A stretch of 8,236 bases of DNA from an uncultured Bacteroidales bacterium (lineage in GTDB: Bacteria > Bacteroidota > Bacteroidia > Bacteroidales > Bacteroidaceae). Location: positions 1 to 8,236 of the forward strand of contig CALCHR010000086.1 in assembly GCA_937901185.1 (NCBI GenBank). Reading direction: 5' to 3'. The position numbers and the translations under genes were made by a program. The notes beneath the pieces were generated by a model that was not told where the DNA came from, did not search any database, and was given only the letters and a program-made list of their open reading frames with translations. This document shows positions 1 to 7,233 of this stretch, one piece after another. Position 1 is the first letter of the stretch. The number at the start of each line of letters is the position of its first letter.

Positions 1-3000
1 GTGATGAGGCCGAGCTCCATCATCAACTGGCAACCGTTACAGATACCGAGTGAGAGGGTGTCCTTACGAGCATAGAAGCGGTCGATAGTCTCCTTGGCCT
101 TCGGGCTGAAGAGGATAGCACCTGCCCATCCCTTGGCCGAACCGAGTACGTCAGAGTTAGAGAAGCCACCGCAGAAGACGATGAAGTTGATGTCGTCGAG
201 TGTCTCACGGCCAGTCACGAGGTCGGTCATCGTTACATCCTTCACGTCGAAGCCAGCGAGCCAGAGTGAGTAGGCCATCTCGCGCTCACCGTTGGTACCC
301 TTCTCACGGATGATAGCGGCACGGACGCCCGAAGGTGTACGACGGTCGGGGTTCAGGCCATACTGAGCCAACTTACCAGTGAAGGCAGGGTTGAAGTCGA
401 ACACGAGGGGCTGGTTCTTATAGTTCTTGGCACGCTCGTCGGCACAGCCGTGGAAGCTCTGCTTGCGGTCGAGCAAGTGAGAGGTGCTGTACCAAGCATC
501 GCGCATAGCGTCGATGTCGAGGGTGTACTCCTTATTAATATAGAGAGTGCGCTCTGCGATGGGCTTACCGATAACGGCAAAGCCTACGCCAGCCTCTTCG
601 AGGATAGCCTCTACGCGAGCGGCATTGTCCTTAGCTACCTGAACAAGCACACCGGGATTCTCAGCGAAGAGCACCTTCACGATATCCTTCTCCTCGAACA
701 CGCTGAGGTCGATCTGCAAACCACCCTTGGTGTTGGCGAAGCACATCTCGAGCAATGCGGTAACCATACCACCGGCAGAGATATCGTGACCAGCCATGAG
801 GAGGCCTTCGTTCACGAGCTGCTGCACAGCGATGAAGGTGTCGCGGAAGTACTCAGCATCTACAGCAGGCACCTCGCTACCTACCTTGTCCAAGGTCTGG
901 AAGAAGGCCGAGCCACCGAGAGCGAGCTCATTGGCGCTGAAGTCGATATGATAGAGGAGTGAGCTCTCGTCGTTCACAACCACGGGCGATACCACCTTCT
1001 TCACGTCAGAAACCTCGCCACCAGCCGATACGATAACGGTACCGGGGCTCACCACCTTAGAGCCGTCGGGATATTTCTGCGTCATTGAGAGTGAGTCCTT
1101 ACCTGTGGGTACGTTGATGTGGAGGTCGCAGCAGAAGTCTGAGAGTGCCTCTACAGCCTTGTACAAACGAGCATCCTCACCCTCCTGTGAGCGGCAGGGC
1201 CACATCCAGTTGGCGGAGAGGCTTACGCTGTCAAGGCCGTCGGCCAAAGGTGCCCATACGAGGTTGGTCAAACTTTCGGCTACGGCGAGAACGGAACCGG
1301 CTGCCGAGTCGGCCAATCCGGCTTGCGGAGCATGACCGATGGCGGTGGCGATACCTGCGCGGCCACGATAGTCGAGGGCTACAACGCCGCAGTCAGCCAA
1401 AGGCAACTGCAGTTCGCCTTGTGTTTGCTGCTGAGCCACCTTACCGGTTACGGAGCGGTCTACTTTGTTGGTCAACCAGTCCTTGCAGGCTACGGCTTCA
1501 AGCTGCAGTACATTGTGGAGATAAGTTTCCAGTTGTGCGGGGTCGTATGTAGCATTTTTGTAAGTACGTACCACGGTTTCGTCCACCATCACGGTCTTGG
1601 GAGAGTGGCCGAACATTTGTGCCACGTCGAGGTCGAAGGGGCGTACGCCGTCTGCTTGCTGGAAGGCAAAGTGTGCATCGCCGGTGGTCTCGCCCACTAC
1701 ATACATCGGGGCGCGTTCGCGCTCGGCAATCTTTCTTACGTGTTCAATGTGCTCTTCCTGGATGAGCAAGCCCATGCGCTCTTGGCTCTCGTTGGCGATG
1801 ATTTCCTTAGCAGAGAGTGTGGGGTCGCCAACGGGGAGTTGTGACATGTCGATGAGGCCGCCGCATTCTTCCACCAACTCAGAGAGGCAGTTGACGTGGC
1901 CTGCTGAGCCGTGGTCGTGGATAGAAACTACGGGGTTTACATCTTCTTCGCAGAGGGCGCGAACGAGGTTGTTGGCACGCTTCTGCATTTCGGGGTTGGC
2001 ACGCTGTACGGCGTTCAGCTCGATGCCGCTGGAGTAGCGTCCGGTCTCTACGGAAGAAACGGAACCGCCACCGAGGCCGATGCGATAGTTGTCGCCGCCC
2101 ACCATGACTACTTTGTTGCCTTTCTTGGGCTCGCCCTTGAGGCAGTCGCGCTTGGTGCCGTAGCCCACACCGCCTGCCAGCATGATCACCTTGTCGTAGC
2201 CATACTGCTCGCCGTTTTCTTCGTGCTCGAAGGTAAGCACCGAACCGGTGATGAGGGGCTGGCCGAACTTGTTACCAAAGTCGGAAGCACCGTTTGAGGC
2301 TTTGATGAGAATCTGCTCGGGAGTTTGGTAGAGCCATTCGCGAACGGGGAGCGATGCACCGCCTGTTGTGGGGGGCAAAGCCAAAGGTGCGCGGTAGCTG
2401 GTCATATAGACAGCCGTACCGGCAATGGGCCATGAACCTACACCGCCACCCATACGGTCGCGGATTTCGCCGCCGGTACCGGTTGAGGCGCCGTTGAAGG
2501 GCTCAACGGTGGTGGGGAAGTTGTGGGTCTCGGCCTTGAGCGAGATGACGCTTTCTATGTCCTTGATGACAAAGTAGTCGCTTGTAGAGTGGTCCTTCGG
2601 AGCGAACTGCTCAACGATGGGACCTTCGGAGAAGGCTACGTTGTCTTTGTAGGCAGAGAGAATCTTGTGGGGATTCTCGTGTGTGGTCTTTTTGATCATC
2701 GCAAAGAGCGAGGAGGGCATTTCCTGTCCGTCGATGATAAAGGTTCCGCCGAAAATCTTGTGGCGGCAGTGCTCAGAGTTGATTTGTGCAAAGCCGAACA
2801 CCTCTGAGTCGGTCAACTTGCGGCCCAACTGTGCCTCTACTCCGTGCAGATATTCTATCTCGGCAGGTGAGAGCGCCAAGCCCTCAGCCTCGTTGTAGGT
2901 TTCGAGGTCTTCAATTTGGCGGATGGCAGCAGGCTGCAGATTGATGGTAAATATTTCTTGATTCAATCCCTCATACATGCGTTGCAACATGGGGTCGTAT

Positions 3001-3269
3001 TCAGCGTCTTTGTTGGCTACGGGGAAGTATTCCTCGATGCGCTTGATGCCGTGGAGGTTCATGTTCTGCGTAATCTCTACGGCGTTGGTGCTCCAAGGAG
3101 TAATCATTTCGCGGCGCGGACCTACGTAGCATCCGTCAAGCACTTGGGTTTCTACCAGCTCGGCTTCGCCATAGAGCCAACAGAGTTCTTTCACCTCGTC
3201 GGCTGTCAGTGTGTGGTCCACCTCTGTAGCGATAACGCTCTGCTGAGGGGTTTCGAAAAATAGAATCAT
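1..3269 (-). CDS. purL: Phosphoribosylformylglycinamidine synthase (FGAM synthase), large single-chain form, C-terminus cut by window edge
   Basis: Cytoplasmic enzyme of de novo purine synthesis: FGAR + glutamine + ATP gives FGAM + glutamate + ADP + phosphate. About 1089 residues are visible and read without frameshift. Residues 1 to about 150 fit the PurS-like N-terminal region. NSEHCRHK (164-171) and KAETHNFP (245-252) are hallmark motifs of the first AIR-synthase-like half. DHGSAGH and later AGHDISAGG are further synthase motifs. The C-terminal glutaminase domain shows FCGGFSNSD (Cys at 1033) and GICNGCQ, with the nucleophile Cys at 1080. The sequence stops nine residues later, so the His/Glu of the triad and roughly 140 to 150 residues lie outside the window; this estimate uses a family length of about 1230. 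ATG at 3267-3269 is the only candidate start, because an in-frame TAA lies six codons upstream (3288-3290). No Shine-Dalgarno is seen, as usual in Bacteroidetes. Identification is by motif and is very secure. Confidence 0.97.
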   Translation of the reverse strand, partial: MILFFETPQQSVIATEVDHTLTADEVKELCWLYGEAELVETQVLDGCYVGPRREMITPWSTNAVEITQNMNLHGIKRIEEYFPVANKDAEYDPMLQRMYEGLNQEIFTINLQPAAIRQIEDLETYNEAEGLALSPAEIEYLHGVEAQLGRKLTDSEVFGFAQINSEHCRHKIFGGTFIIDGQEMPSSLFAMIKKTTHENPHKILSAYKDNVAFSEGPIVEQFAPKDHSTSDYFVIKDIESVISLKAETHNFPTTVEPFNGASTGTGGEIRDRMGGGVGSWPIAGTAVYMTSYRAPLALPPTTGGASLPVREWLYQTPEQILIKASNGASDFGNKFGQPLITGSVLTFEHEENGEQYGYDKVIMLAGGVGYGTKRDCLKGEPKKGNKVVMVGGDNYRIGLGGGSVSSVETGRYSSGIELNAVQRANPEMQKRANNLVRALCEEDVNPVVSIHDHGSAGHVNCLSELVEECGGLIDMSQLPVGDPTLSAKEIIANESQERMGLLIQEEHIEHVRKIAERERAPMYVVGETTGDAHFAFQQADGVRPFDLDVAQMFGHSPKTVMVDETVVRTYKNATYDPAQLETYLHNVLQLEAVACKDWLTNKVDRSVTGKVAQQQTQGELQLPLADCGVVALDYRGRAGIATAIGHAPQAGLADSAAGSVLAVAESLTNLVWAPLADGLDSVSLSANWMWPCRSQEGEDARLYKAVEALSDFCCDLHINVPTGKDSLSMTQKYPDGSKVVSPGTVIVSAGGEVSDVKKVVSPVVVNDESSLLYHIDFSANELALGGSAFFQTLDKVGSEVPAVDAEYFRDTFIAVQQLVNEGLLMAGHDISAGGMVTALLEMCFANTKGGLQIDLSVFEEKDIVKVLFAENPGVLVQVAKDNAARVEAILEEAGVGFAVIGKPIAERTLYINKEYTLDIDAMRDAWYSTSHLLDRKQSFHGCADERAKNYKNQPLVFDFNPAFTGKLAQYGLNPDRRTPSGVRAAIIREKGTNGEREMAYSLWLAGFDVKDVTMTDLVTGRETLDDINFIVFCGGFSNSDVLGSAKGWAGAILFSPKAKETIDRFYARKDTLSLGICNGCQLMMELGLI

Positions 3270-3302
3270 AAGGATATTTTTTATGTGTTAGTTTCTATTA
3301 TG

Positions 3303-3333
3303 CAAAATTACAATAACGCAGGGGATGGGCAAA
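3303..3333 (-). promoter_or_regulatory. Bacteroidetes-type promoter of purL
   Basis: On the minus strand a TTTG (-33 box, 3330-3333) is followed by exactly 19 nt and then TAATTTTG (-7 box, 3303-3310). This matches the Bacteroidetes primary sigma consensus TTTG-N19-TAnnTTTG. Transcription would begin near 3296, leaving a leader of roughly 25 to 30 nt before the purL ATG. That is too short for a purine riboswitch. The start site is inferred. Confidence 0.75.
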
Positions 3334-3359
3334 ATTTTTTATTGGAAAAGGTGCAGGTT

Positions 3360-3422
3360 TTCTTCGGCCTTTACTAAGTGAAACTAGTAAACTTCTAGTT
3401 TTTCCTAGTAAAGGCCGAAGAA
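3360..3422. repeat. Structured intergenic element, copy 1: 17-bp perfect inverted repeat with inner hairpin
   Basis: Arms 3360-3376 and 3406-3422 are perfectly complementary over 17 bp around a 29-nt loop. The loop contains a second inverted repeat (AAACTAG 3381-3387 with CTAGTTT 3395-3401). The outer-arm segment TTTACTA (3370-3376) could also pair with TAGTAAA at 3385-3391, so alternative folds compete. The constant spacer AGGAAAAAC (minus strand, 3398-3406) follows the first arm, as in copy 2 at 7234-7310. The element lies between the terminator at 3485-3523 and the purL promoter, so the signals seen here give no transcript that should contain it, apart from readthrough. Function unknown. 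Confidence 0.8.
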
Positions 3423-3447
3423 ACGGCCGAAAATGGCCCTTGATTTT
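3415..3447. repeat. Flank of element copy 1 with small covarying hairpin
   Basis: On the plus strand this is CCGAAGAAA, one base, GGCC, six bases, GGCC, two bases, TGATTTT (33 nt). The corresponding flank of copy 2 (7306-7337, 32 nt) keeps both ends, but its stem is GGTT with AACC. Two of the four base pairs therefore differ with compensation. The stem is short, so the structural claim rests on its matching position in both copies. Confidence 0.55.
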
Positions 3448-3484
3448 TAAGCACTTACGAAGGACCAAAAATGGAGACAAAAAA

Positions 3485-3523
3485 CAGGGGCTGCACCGGT
3501 TGGTTTCACCGGCACAGCCCCTG
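3485..3523 (-). terminator. Intrinsic terminator of the GH95 gene, possibly bidirectional
   Basis: Two 16-nt arms (3485-3500 and 3508-3523) form a GC-rich stem with a two-base internal mismatch and a 7-nt loop. On the minus strand the stem is followed by six T residues (plus-strand A run 3479-3484), 25 nt after the GH95 stop codon. The other side carries five T residues on the plus strand (3525-3529), so the hairpin could also stop plus-strand transcription, although no plus-strand gene is seen. Confidence 0.9.
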
Positions 3524-3548
3524 CTTTTTCTCTGTGACTAAGAAGCGA

Positions 3549-6500
3549 TTACTTCAAAGCTACCTTATGAGTTGAGGTCTTACCTGCTTTGTCTGTTACC
3601 TGAACGAGCACTACCTTACCGGCTGCTTCGTCTACGTTAAAAGTAGCGTTGTTGGTGCTCATCAAAGTGCGGCCTGACAAATCAACCACTTTGGCGCTCT
3701 TGGCACCGCTTACAGTCACGTTGCGACCATTCACGGCGATGCCGGCCTTAGCAGCTACCTTGTTGATGGCTGTGGGCTGATAGGTGCCGTCCATGTCTAC
3801 TACGATGTAGTCGCCTGCCTTAGAGGGAACCAATACGGTGTTGGCAGAGAGCTGAGTGGCCTCTACCACAACGTCGTTTACGTAGATAGTCTTGCCGGCG
3901 ATGTCAGCGCAGTTCACCATACAGGGCTGGCCTTGGTTGTTGACAATCTCTACGCGGGTAGCCTTGTTCTTCTGCCAAGCTACGTTCACGGTGAAATCGC
4001 CAACGGCCTTCAATCCCTTCATAGAACCTTCTTTCCATACGCTGGGGAGAGCGGGGAGGATTTGGATAGTGTCGCAGTGGCTCTGCATTACCATTTCGGC
4101 GATACCGGCGCATGCACCGAAGTTACCGTCAATCTGGAATGGAGAGTGAGAGTCGTAGAGGTTGTAGTATACACCACCACCTGCTACGCTGTGGTGACGG
4201 AGCGCAAGCTCAAGAATGTCGTGAGCGTGGTCGCCGTCGAGTACGCGTGCCCAGAGGTTAATCTTCCAACCCATTGACCAACCTGTAGAAGCATCGCCAC
4301 GGAGCTTCATAGAGTTAACTGCTGCGTTGAAGTAGGGGCTTGAAGGAGTTACTTGGTTGAAGGGGTAAACGCACATGAGGTGTGACATGTGGCGGTGACC
4401 ATCAGCACCTGCAGTGTAAGTGCTGTACTTCCACTCGCGGAGGAGCTCGTCGCCGGTCTTAATACCGTTTTTGTTAGCACCCCAGGTGCCGGTGTAAGTC
4501 TCAGTGTGGAGACCCTTGTCGAGTTTCTCGAGGCGGTCGCGGTGGATAGCGAGGAGGTCTTCAGAAACGCCGGCTTCGTCGCCAAGGATTTCTGCGGCTG
4601 CCAAAGTGTTGGCCAATACGTCCCATACCAATTGCTGAGCGTGAGCTACACCATCTTGAGAAGGTCCGTGCTCAGGAGAGTACTCGTTAGGACATTCGTA
4701 GCTGCCGTCAGAAGCCTTCTTGAGGCGGAGAATCCAGAAGCGGCTGCAGGTCCACATAGCGGGGAAAGCCTTCTTCAAGAATTCCTTGTCGAGGGTATAG
4801 CGGTAGTGCTGCCAGAGGTGGGTGCAGTACCATGCGTTAGCGATTACGTAGTTGTGCATAAAGCTACCTACACCACCGAAGATGTTGTTTTCAGTGTAGC
4901 AAGTCCATCCTTCATTCTGTCCGGCTCTGGCTGCATAGCCCTTCCATTCCTTGCTGTCGGCCATATTGATGATGTAGTTGAGGAAGGGCACGTGCATCTC
5001 GCTCAAGTTGGTAGGCTCAGCGGGCCAGTAGTTCATCTGTACGTTGATGTTAGAGTGGATGTCGGCATTCCAAGCGGGCTCGCTGGAGTTGTTCCAGATA
5101 CCTTGCAAGTTAGAGGGGAGGTCTACGCCGCGTGAGCTGCTGATTTCGAGGTAGCGGCCGTAAGCGAAGTAAATTTGCTCGAGCATCAAAGCATAGTCTT
5201 CCATACCGGTAGAGCGCTTTGCGTATTGCTTCACGAGGTCGTCTGTAGGCATAGTGTTCTTAGCACCTGCGAGCTGGAATTCGCAGCGGTCGAAGTAGCT
5301 CTTGTAGTCGGTCACGTGGGCGTTGTAGATTTCTTCCCAAGTCTTAGCTGCTGCGTCGTTCACGCGTGCTGCCACGTTGTTGGCAAGCGCTGCAGTGTTA
5401 GAAACATAGGTTGAGCTGTAAGGATCAAAGTCTGTGCCGCCGGCGAGGATTACCAATACTTCGTCTGCGCCTTTCACGGTGATACCTTTCTTGTCTGTGG
5501 TCATTTCACCGCCTGTGGGAACAACCTTCAAGAGGGCTTTGTAAGTGATGGTCTCAAGTGCACCGCCGAAGGTGGCTGTACCGTTTTCGTAGGTAGTGGT
5601 AGCACGCAAGCCGGGACGACCTGCGGCGAGAGAGAACTTAAGGCTGATCTGTCCGGCCTTGTCGGCTTTCAAGCGCATAGCGATTACGTCGTCGGGGTTG
5701 CTTACAATATACTCGCGAGTGTAGTTTACGCTGCCGTCAGTGCTGGTGTAGTGAACACTGGCTGTTGCGTTGGTCAAATCGAGCTGGCGATAGTAGTTCT
5801 TCACTGCCTTGCCATCACCGAAGACACCACTGATGTCGTCGATGTAGAGGCTACCGAAGTTTTCGTAGTCGCCATATTCTGTACCGACGTCGGTGCTACG
5901 ACCGCTCCAGAGGGTCTTCTCGTTGAACTGTACCTGCTCTTGTGCTACGCCACCGAAGATGCTGGCGCCGAGCTGACCATTACCGATAGGCAGAGAGTAC
6001 TCCATCCACTGGTCGCTTACTGACATGTTGCTGGCAGCGTTTGTGTACCAGAGTGTGAGGGCGTTGGTGGGCTTGTGAGCGCCGATGCCTTCAATGTCAA
6101 AAGGAGTTACGAGGTCATCGCTGGGGATGTAGAGATAGAGAGGGTTGTTGTCGTCGTTGTTGCCCTTCCAGAGACCGATAGACATACCGGCTTCTGCGCC
6201 ACCCCATTGGTTGAAGGTGTTCTGGTCGCTGCTGGTTCCGTTGTAGCGAATCTCGTAGGCGTCGGGATAGTTGCTGTTGCCGGATTTCTCAATGCGGAAA
6301 CCAGAAGCGTCGGGGGTGCTTACCATGTGAAGGAGGTTGCCAGTTTGGCCGTTAGTGGCTTGGCCGCTCTTGATGGTACCGTAGCTTCCGTCCTTGCTTA
6401 CCAATTGGAATTTGTTGGCAGTACCTACAAACTTCCAGTATTGGCTGGGCTTGTTGGTCATCTTGGCAGTAACGGCCTTGCCGCCTACACCGCCTGATTG

Positions 6501-7076
6501 CATGTGGTTGCCGTTCTTGGCAAACTGAATCATGAAGTAGGTCTCGCTGTTTTCATCGCTGAACACGGGAGCGATGTAGCCTTCTGTTACATCTTCCACT
6601 TCGTTGAAGTACACAGGATTGTTGGGGTCGCCTTTGCCCCACTCGCCGAGTTGTTTGCCGGCGCCGGTGCCCTGAAACTGGTTCATGCAGTTGGCTGTCA
6701 CGCTGGTGCGCTGAATTTCCCAAGTGCCGTCTGTAGCACCTGCAACCAAGCGGAGCTTAACTGCGCTTGTAGCTGCGTTGCTGGAGGCAAAGCGAGCGGC
6801 TGAGTTGTTGAAAGACACATAGTTGCCGGCCTTGCTCTTCATGGTGAAGTTGTCCTTCGTACCGATGAACATCCAATACTCTTCTGCGCCGTCGGCATCT
6901 GCCACGGTCAGCAGATTTTGTCCATTACCTTGGTCGCCAAGGAAAGCGCCGCCTGTTTTGAACTCAACAGAGTAGTACTTAGGACTATCTTCTGTAGAGA
7001 ATTGCGGTAGTCCGTTTTGTGCGCTTACAGTTAAGCAAGCCACGAGGGACATGAGATACAGAAAAAATCTCTTCAT
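3549..7076 (-). CDS. Secreted glycoside hydrolase family 95 enzyme (predicted alpha-L-fucosidase or alpha-L-galactosidase) with duplicated N-terminal module and C-terminal sorting-like domain
   Basis: 1175 residues, predicted to remove terminal L-fucose (classically alpha-1,2-linked) or L-galactose from glycans by the inverting GH95 mechanism. Residues 1-19 look like a signal peptide (KRFF, hydrophobic core, VSA before Gln20). Residues 31-158 and 176-317 form a duplicated module, possibly beta-trefoil or lectin-like. The GH95 part runs from about 338 to 1100. It opens with LTLWYTNAAS and LPIGNGQLGASIFGG (362-376), followed by FNEKTLWSG. The catalytic barrel has HSNINVQMNYWPAE, whose Asn676 and Asn678 correspond to the water-activating pair of Bifidobacterium AfcA. 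It also has SPEHGP with Glu802 (general acid) and QIDGNFG with Asp983. Residues 1110-1175 resemble a type IX secretion sorting domain (KVVDLSGRTL, ending HKVALK). Plain GH95 enzymes are about 750 to 830 residues, so the N-terminal 320 are extra. ATG at 7076 directly precedes the signal peptide. Fucose versus galactose preference cannot be read here. Confidence 0.93.
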   Translation of the reverse strand: MKRFFLYLMSLVACLTVSAQNGLPQFSTEDSPKYYSVEFKTGGAFLGDQGNGQNLLTVADADGAEEYWMFIGTKDNFTMKSKAGNYVSFNNSAARFASSNAATSAVKLRLVAGATDGTWEIQRTSVTANCMNQFQGTGAGKQLGEWGKGDPNNPVYFNEVEDVTEGYIAPVFSDENSETYFMIQFAKNGNHMQSGGVGGKAVTAKMTNKPSQYWKFVGTANKFQLVSKDGSYGTIKSGQATNGQTGNLLHMVSTPDASGFRIEKSGNSNYPDAYEIRYNGTSSDQNTFNQWGGAEAGMSIGLWKGNNDDNNPLYLYIPSDDLVTPFDIEGIGAHKPTNALTLWYTNAASNMSVSDQWMEYSLPIGNGQLGASIFGGVAQEQVQFNEKTLWSGRSTDVGTEYGDYENFGSLYIDDISGVFGDGKAVKNYYRQLDLTNATASVHYTSTDGSVNYTREYIVSNPDDVIAMRLKADKAGQISLKFSLAAGRPGLRATTTYENGTATFGGALETITYKALLKVVPTGGEMTTDKKGITVKGADEVLVILAGGTDFDPYSSTYVSNTAALANNVAARVNDAAAKTWEEIYNAHVTDYKSYFDRCEFQLAGAKNTMPTDDLVKQYAKRSTGMEDYALMLEQIYFAYGRYLEISSSRGVDLPSNLQGIWNNSSEPAWNADIHSNINVQMNYWPAEPTNLSEMHVPFLNYIINMADSKEWKGYAARAGQNEGWTCYTENNIFGGVGSFMHNYVIANAWYCTHLWQHYRYTLDKEFLKKAFPAMWTCSRFWILRLKKASDGSYECPNEYSPEHGPSQDGVAHAQQLVWDVLANTLAAAEILGDEAGVSEDLLAIHRDRLEKLDKGLHTETYTGTWGANKNGIKTGDELLREWKYSTYTAGADGHRHMSHLMCVYPFNQVTPSSPYFNAAVNSMKLRGDASTGWSMGWKINLWARVLDGDHAHDILELALRHHSVAGGGVYYNLYDSHSPFQIDGNFGACAGIAEMVMQSHCDTIQILPALPSVWKEGSMKGLKAVGDFTVNVAWQKNKATRVEIVNNQGQPCMVNCADIAGKTIYVNDVVVEATQLSANTVLVPSKAGDYIVVDMDGTYQPTAINKVAAKAGIAVNGRNVTVSGAKSAKVVDLSGRTLMSTNNATFNVDEAAGKVVLVQVTDKAGKTSTHKVALK

Positions 7077-7131
7077 AATAAATTAGTGATAAAATTAGTA
7101 TTAAGATTATTTGTTCGATGCTAACAACCGA

Positions 7132-7139
7132 CAAATATA
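7132..7139 (-). promoter_or_regulatory. Candidate -7 box of the GH95 gene promoter
   Basis: The minus strand reads TATATTTG, matching TAnnTTTG, 56 to 63 nt upstream of the GH95 ATG. No good TTTG lies 19 to 21 nt further upstream (the position reads GGGA), so only half the promoter is supported. The implied leader is about 50 nt and AT-rich. Confidence 0.5.
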
Positions 7140-7188
7140 CGGATAATTTTTTAATAATTCCCTTCCTGCTTCTCATTTTAATATTTTG

Positions 7189-7204
7189 CCGCAACCGGTT
7201 TCGG
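7189..7204. promoter_or_regulatory. 16-bp near-perfect palindrome upstream of the GH95 promoter, possible operator
   Basis: CCGCAACCGGTTTCGG is a dyad with one mismatched pair and a perfect 8-bp core AACCGGTT (7193-7200). It lies about 50 to 70 nt upstream of the candidate -7 box, where an activator could bind. No regulator gene is in the window, and a chance palindrome is possible. Confidence 0.3.
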
Positions 7205-7233
7205 AGGAAGGCTAGGAGGGAGCGGCGAATTCT

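Noticed and set aside
450..962. Plus-strand ORF of 170 residues
   Set aside because: It lies opposite purL, whose reading is continuous with family motifs. The plus-strand translation has no recognisable motif and is a shadow of codon bias.
3270..3302. Purine riboswitch in the purL leader
   Set aside because: The promoter leaves only about 25 to 30 nt of leader, too short for an aptamer, and no such motif is seen.
3360..3422. CRISPR array, retron RNA or insertion-sequence ends
   Set aside because: There are no repeated spacers, no reverse transcriptase or transposase gene in the window and no target-site duplication around the element.
3298..3480. Minus-strand ORF of 60 residues in the gap upstream of purL
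   Set aside because: It spans the inverted-repeat element and the purL promoter, has basic low-information composition and no family likeness. Structure of the nucleic acid explains the region better.
4389..5135. Plus-strand ORF of 248 residues
   Set aside because: It lies wholly antisense to the GH95 catalytic domain, including the conserved Asn and Glu motifs, and its low-complexity hydrophobic composition is typical of an antisense shadow.
6985..7194. Minus-strand ORF of 69 residues overlapping the GH95 start
   Set aside because: It overlaps the promoter region and the signal-peptide codons in another frame, and shows no homology or start signal.
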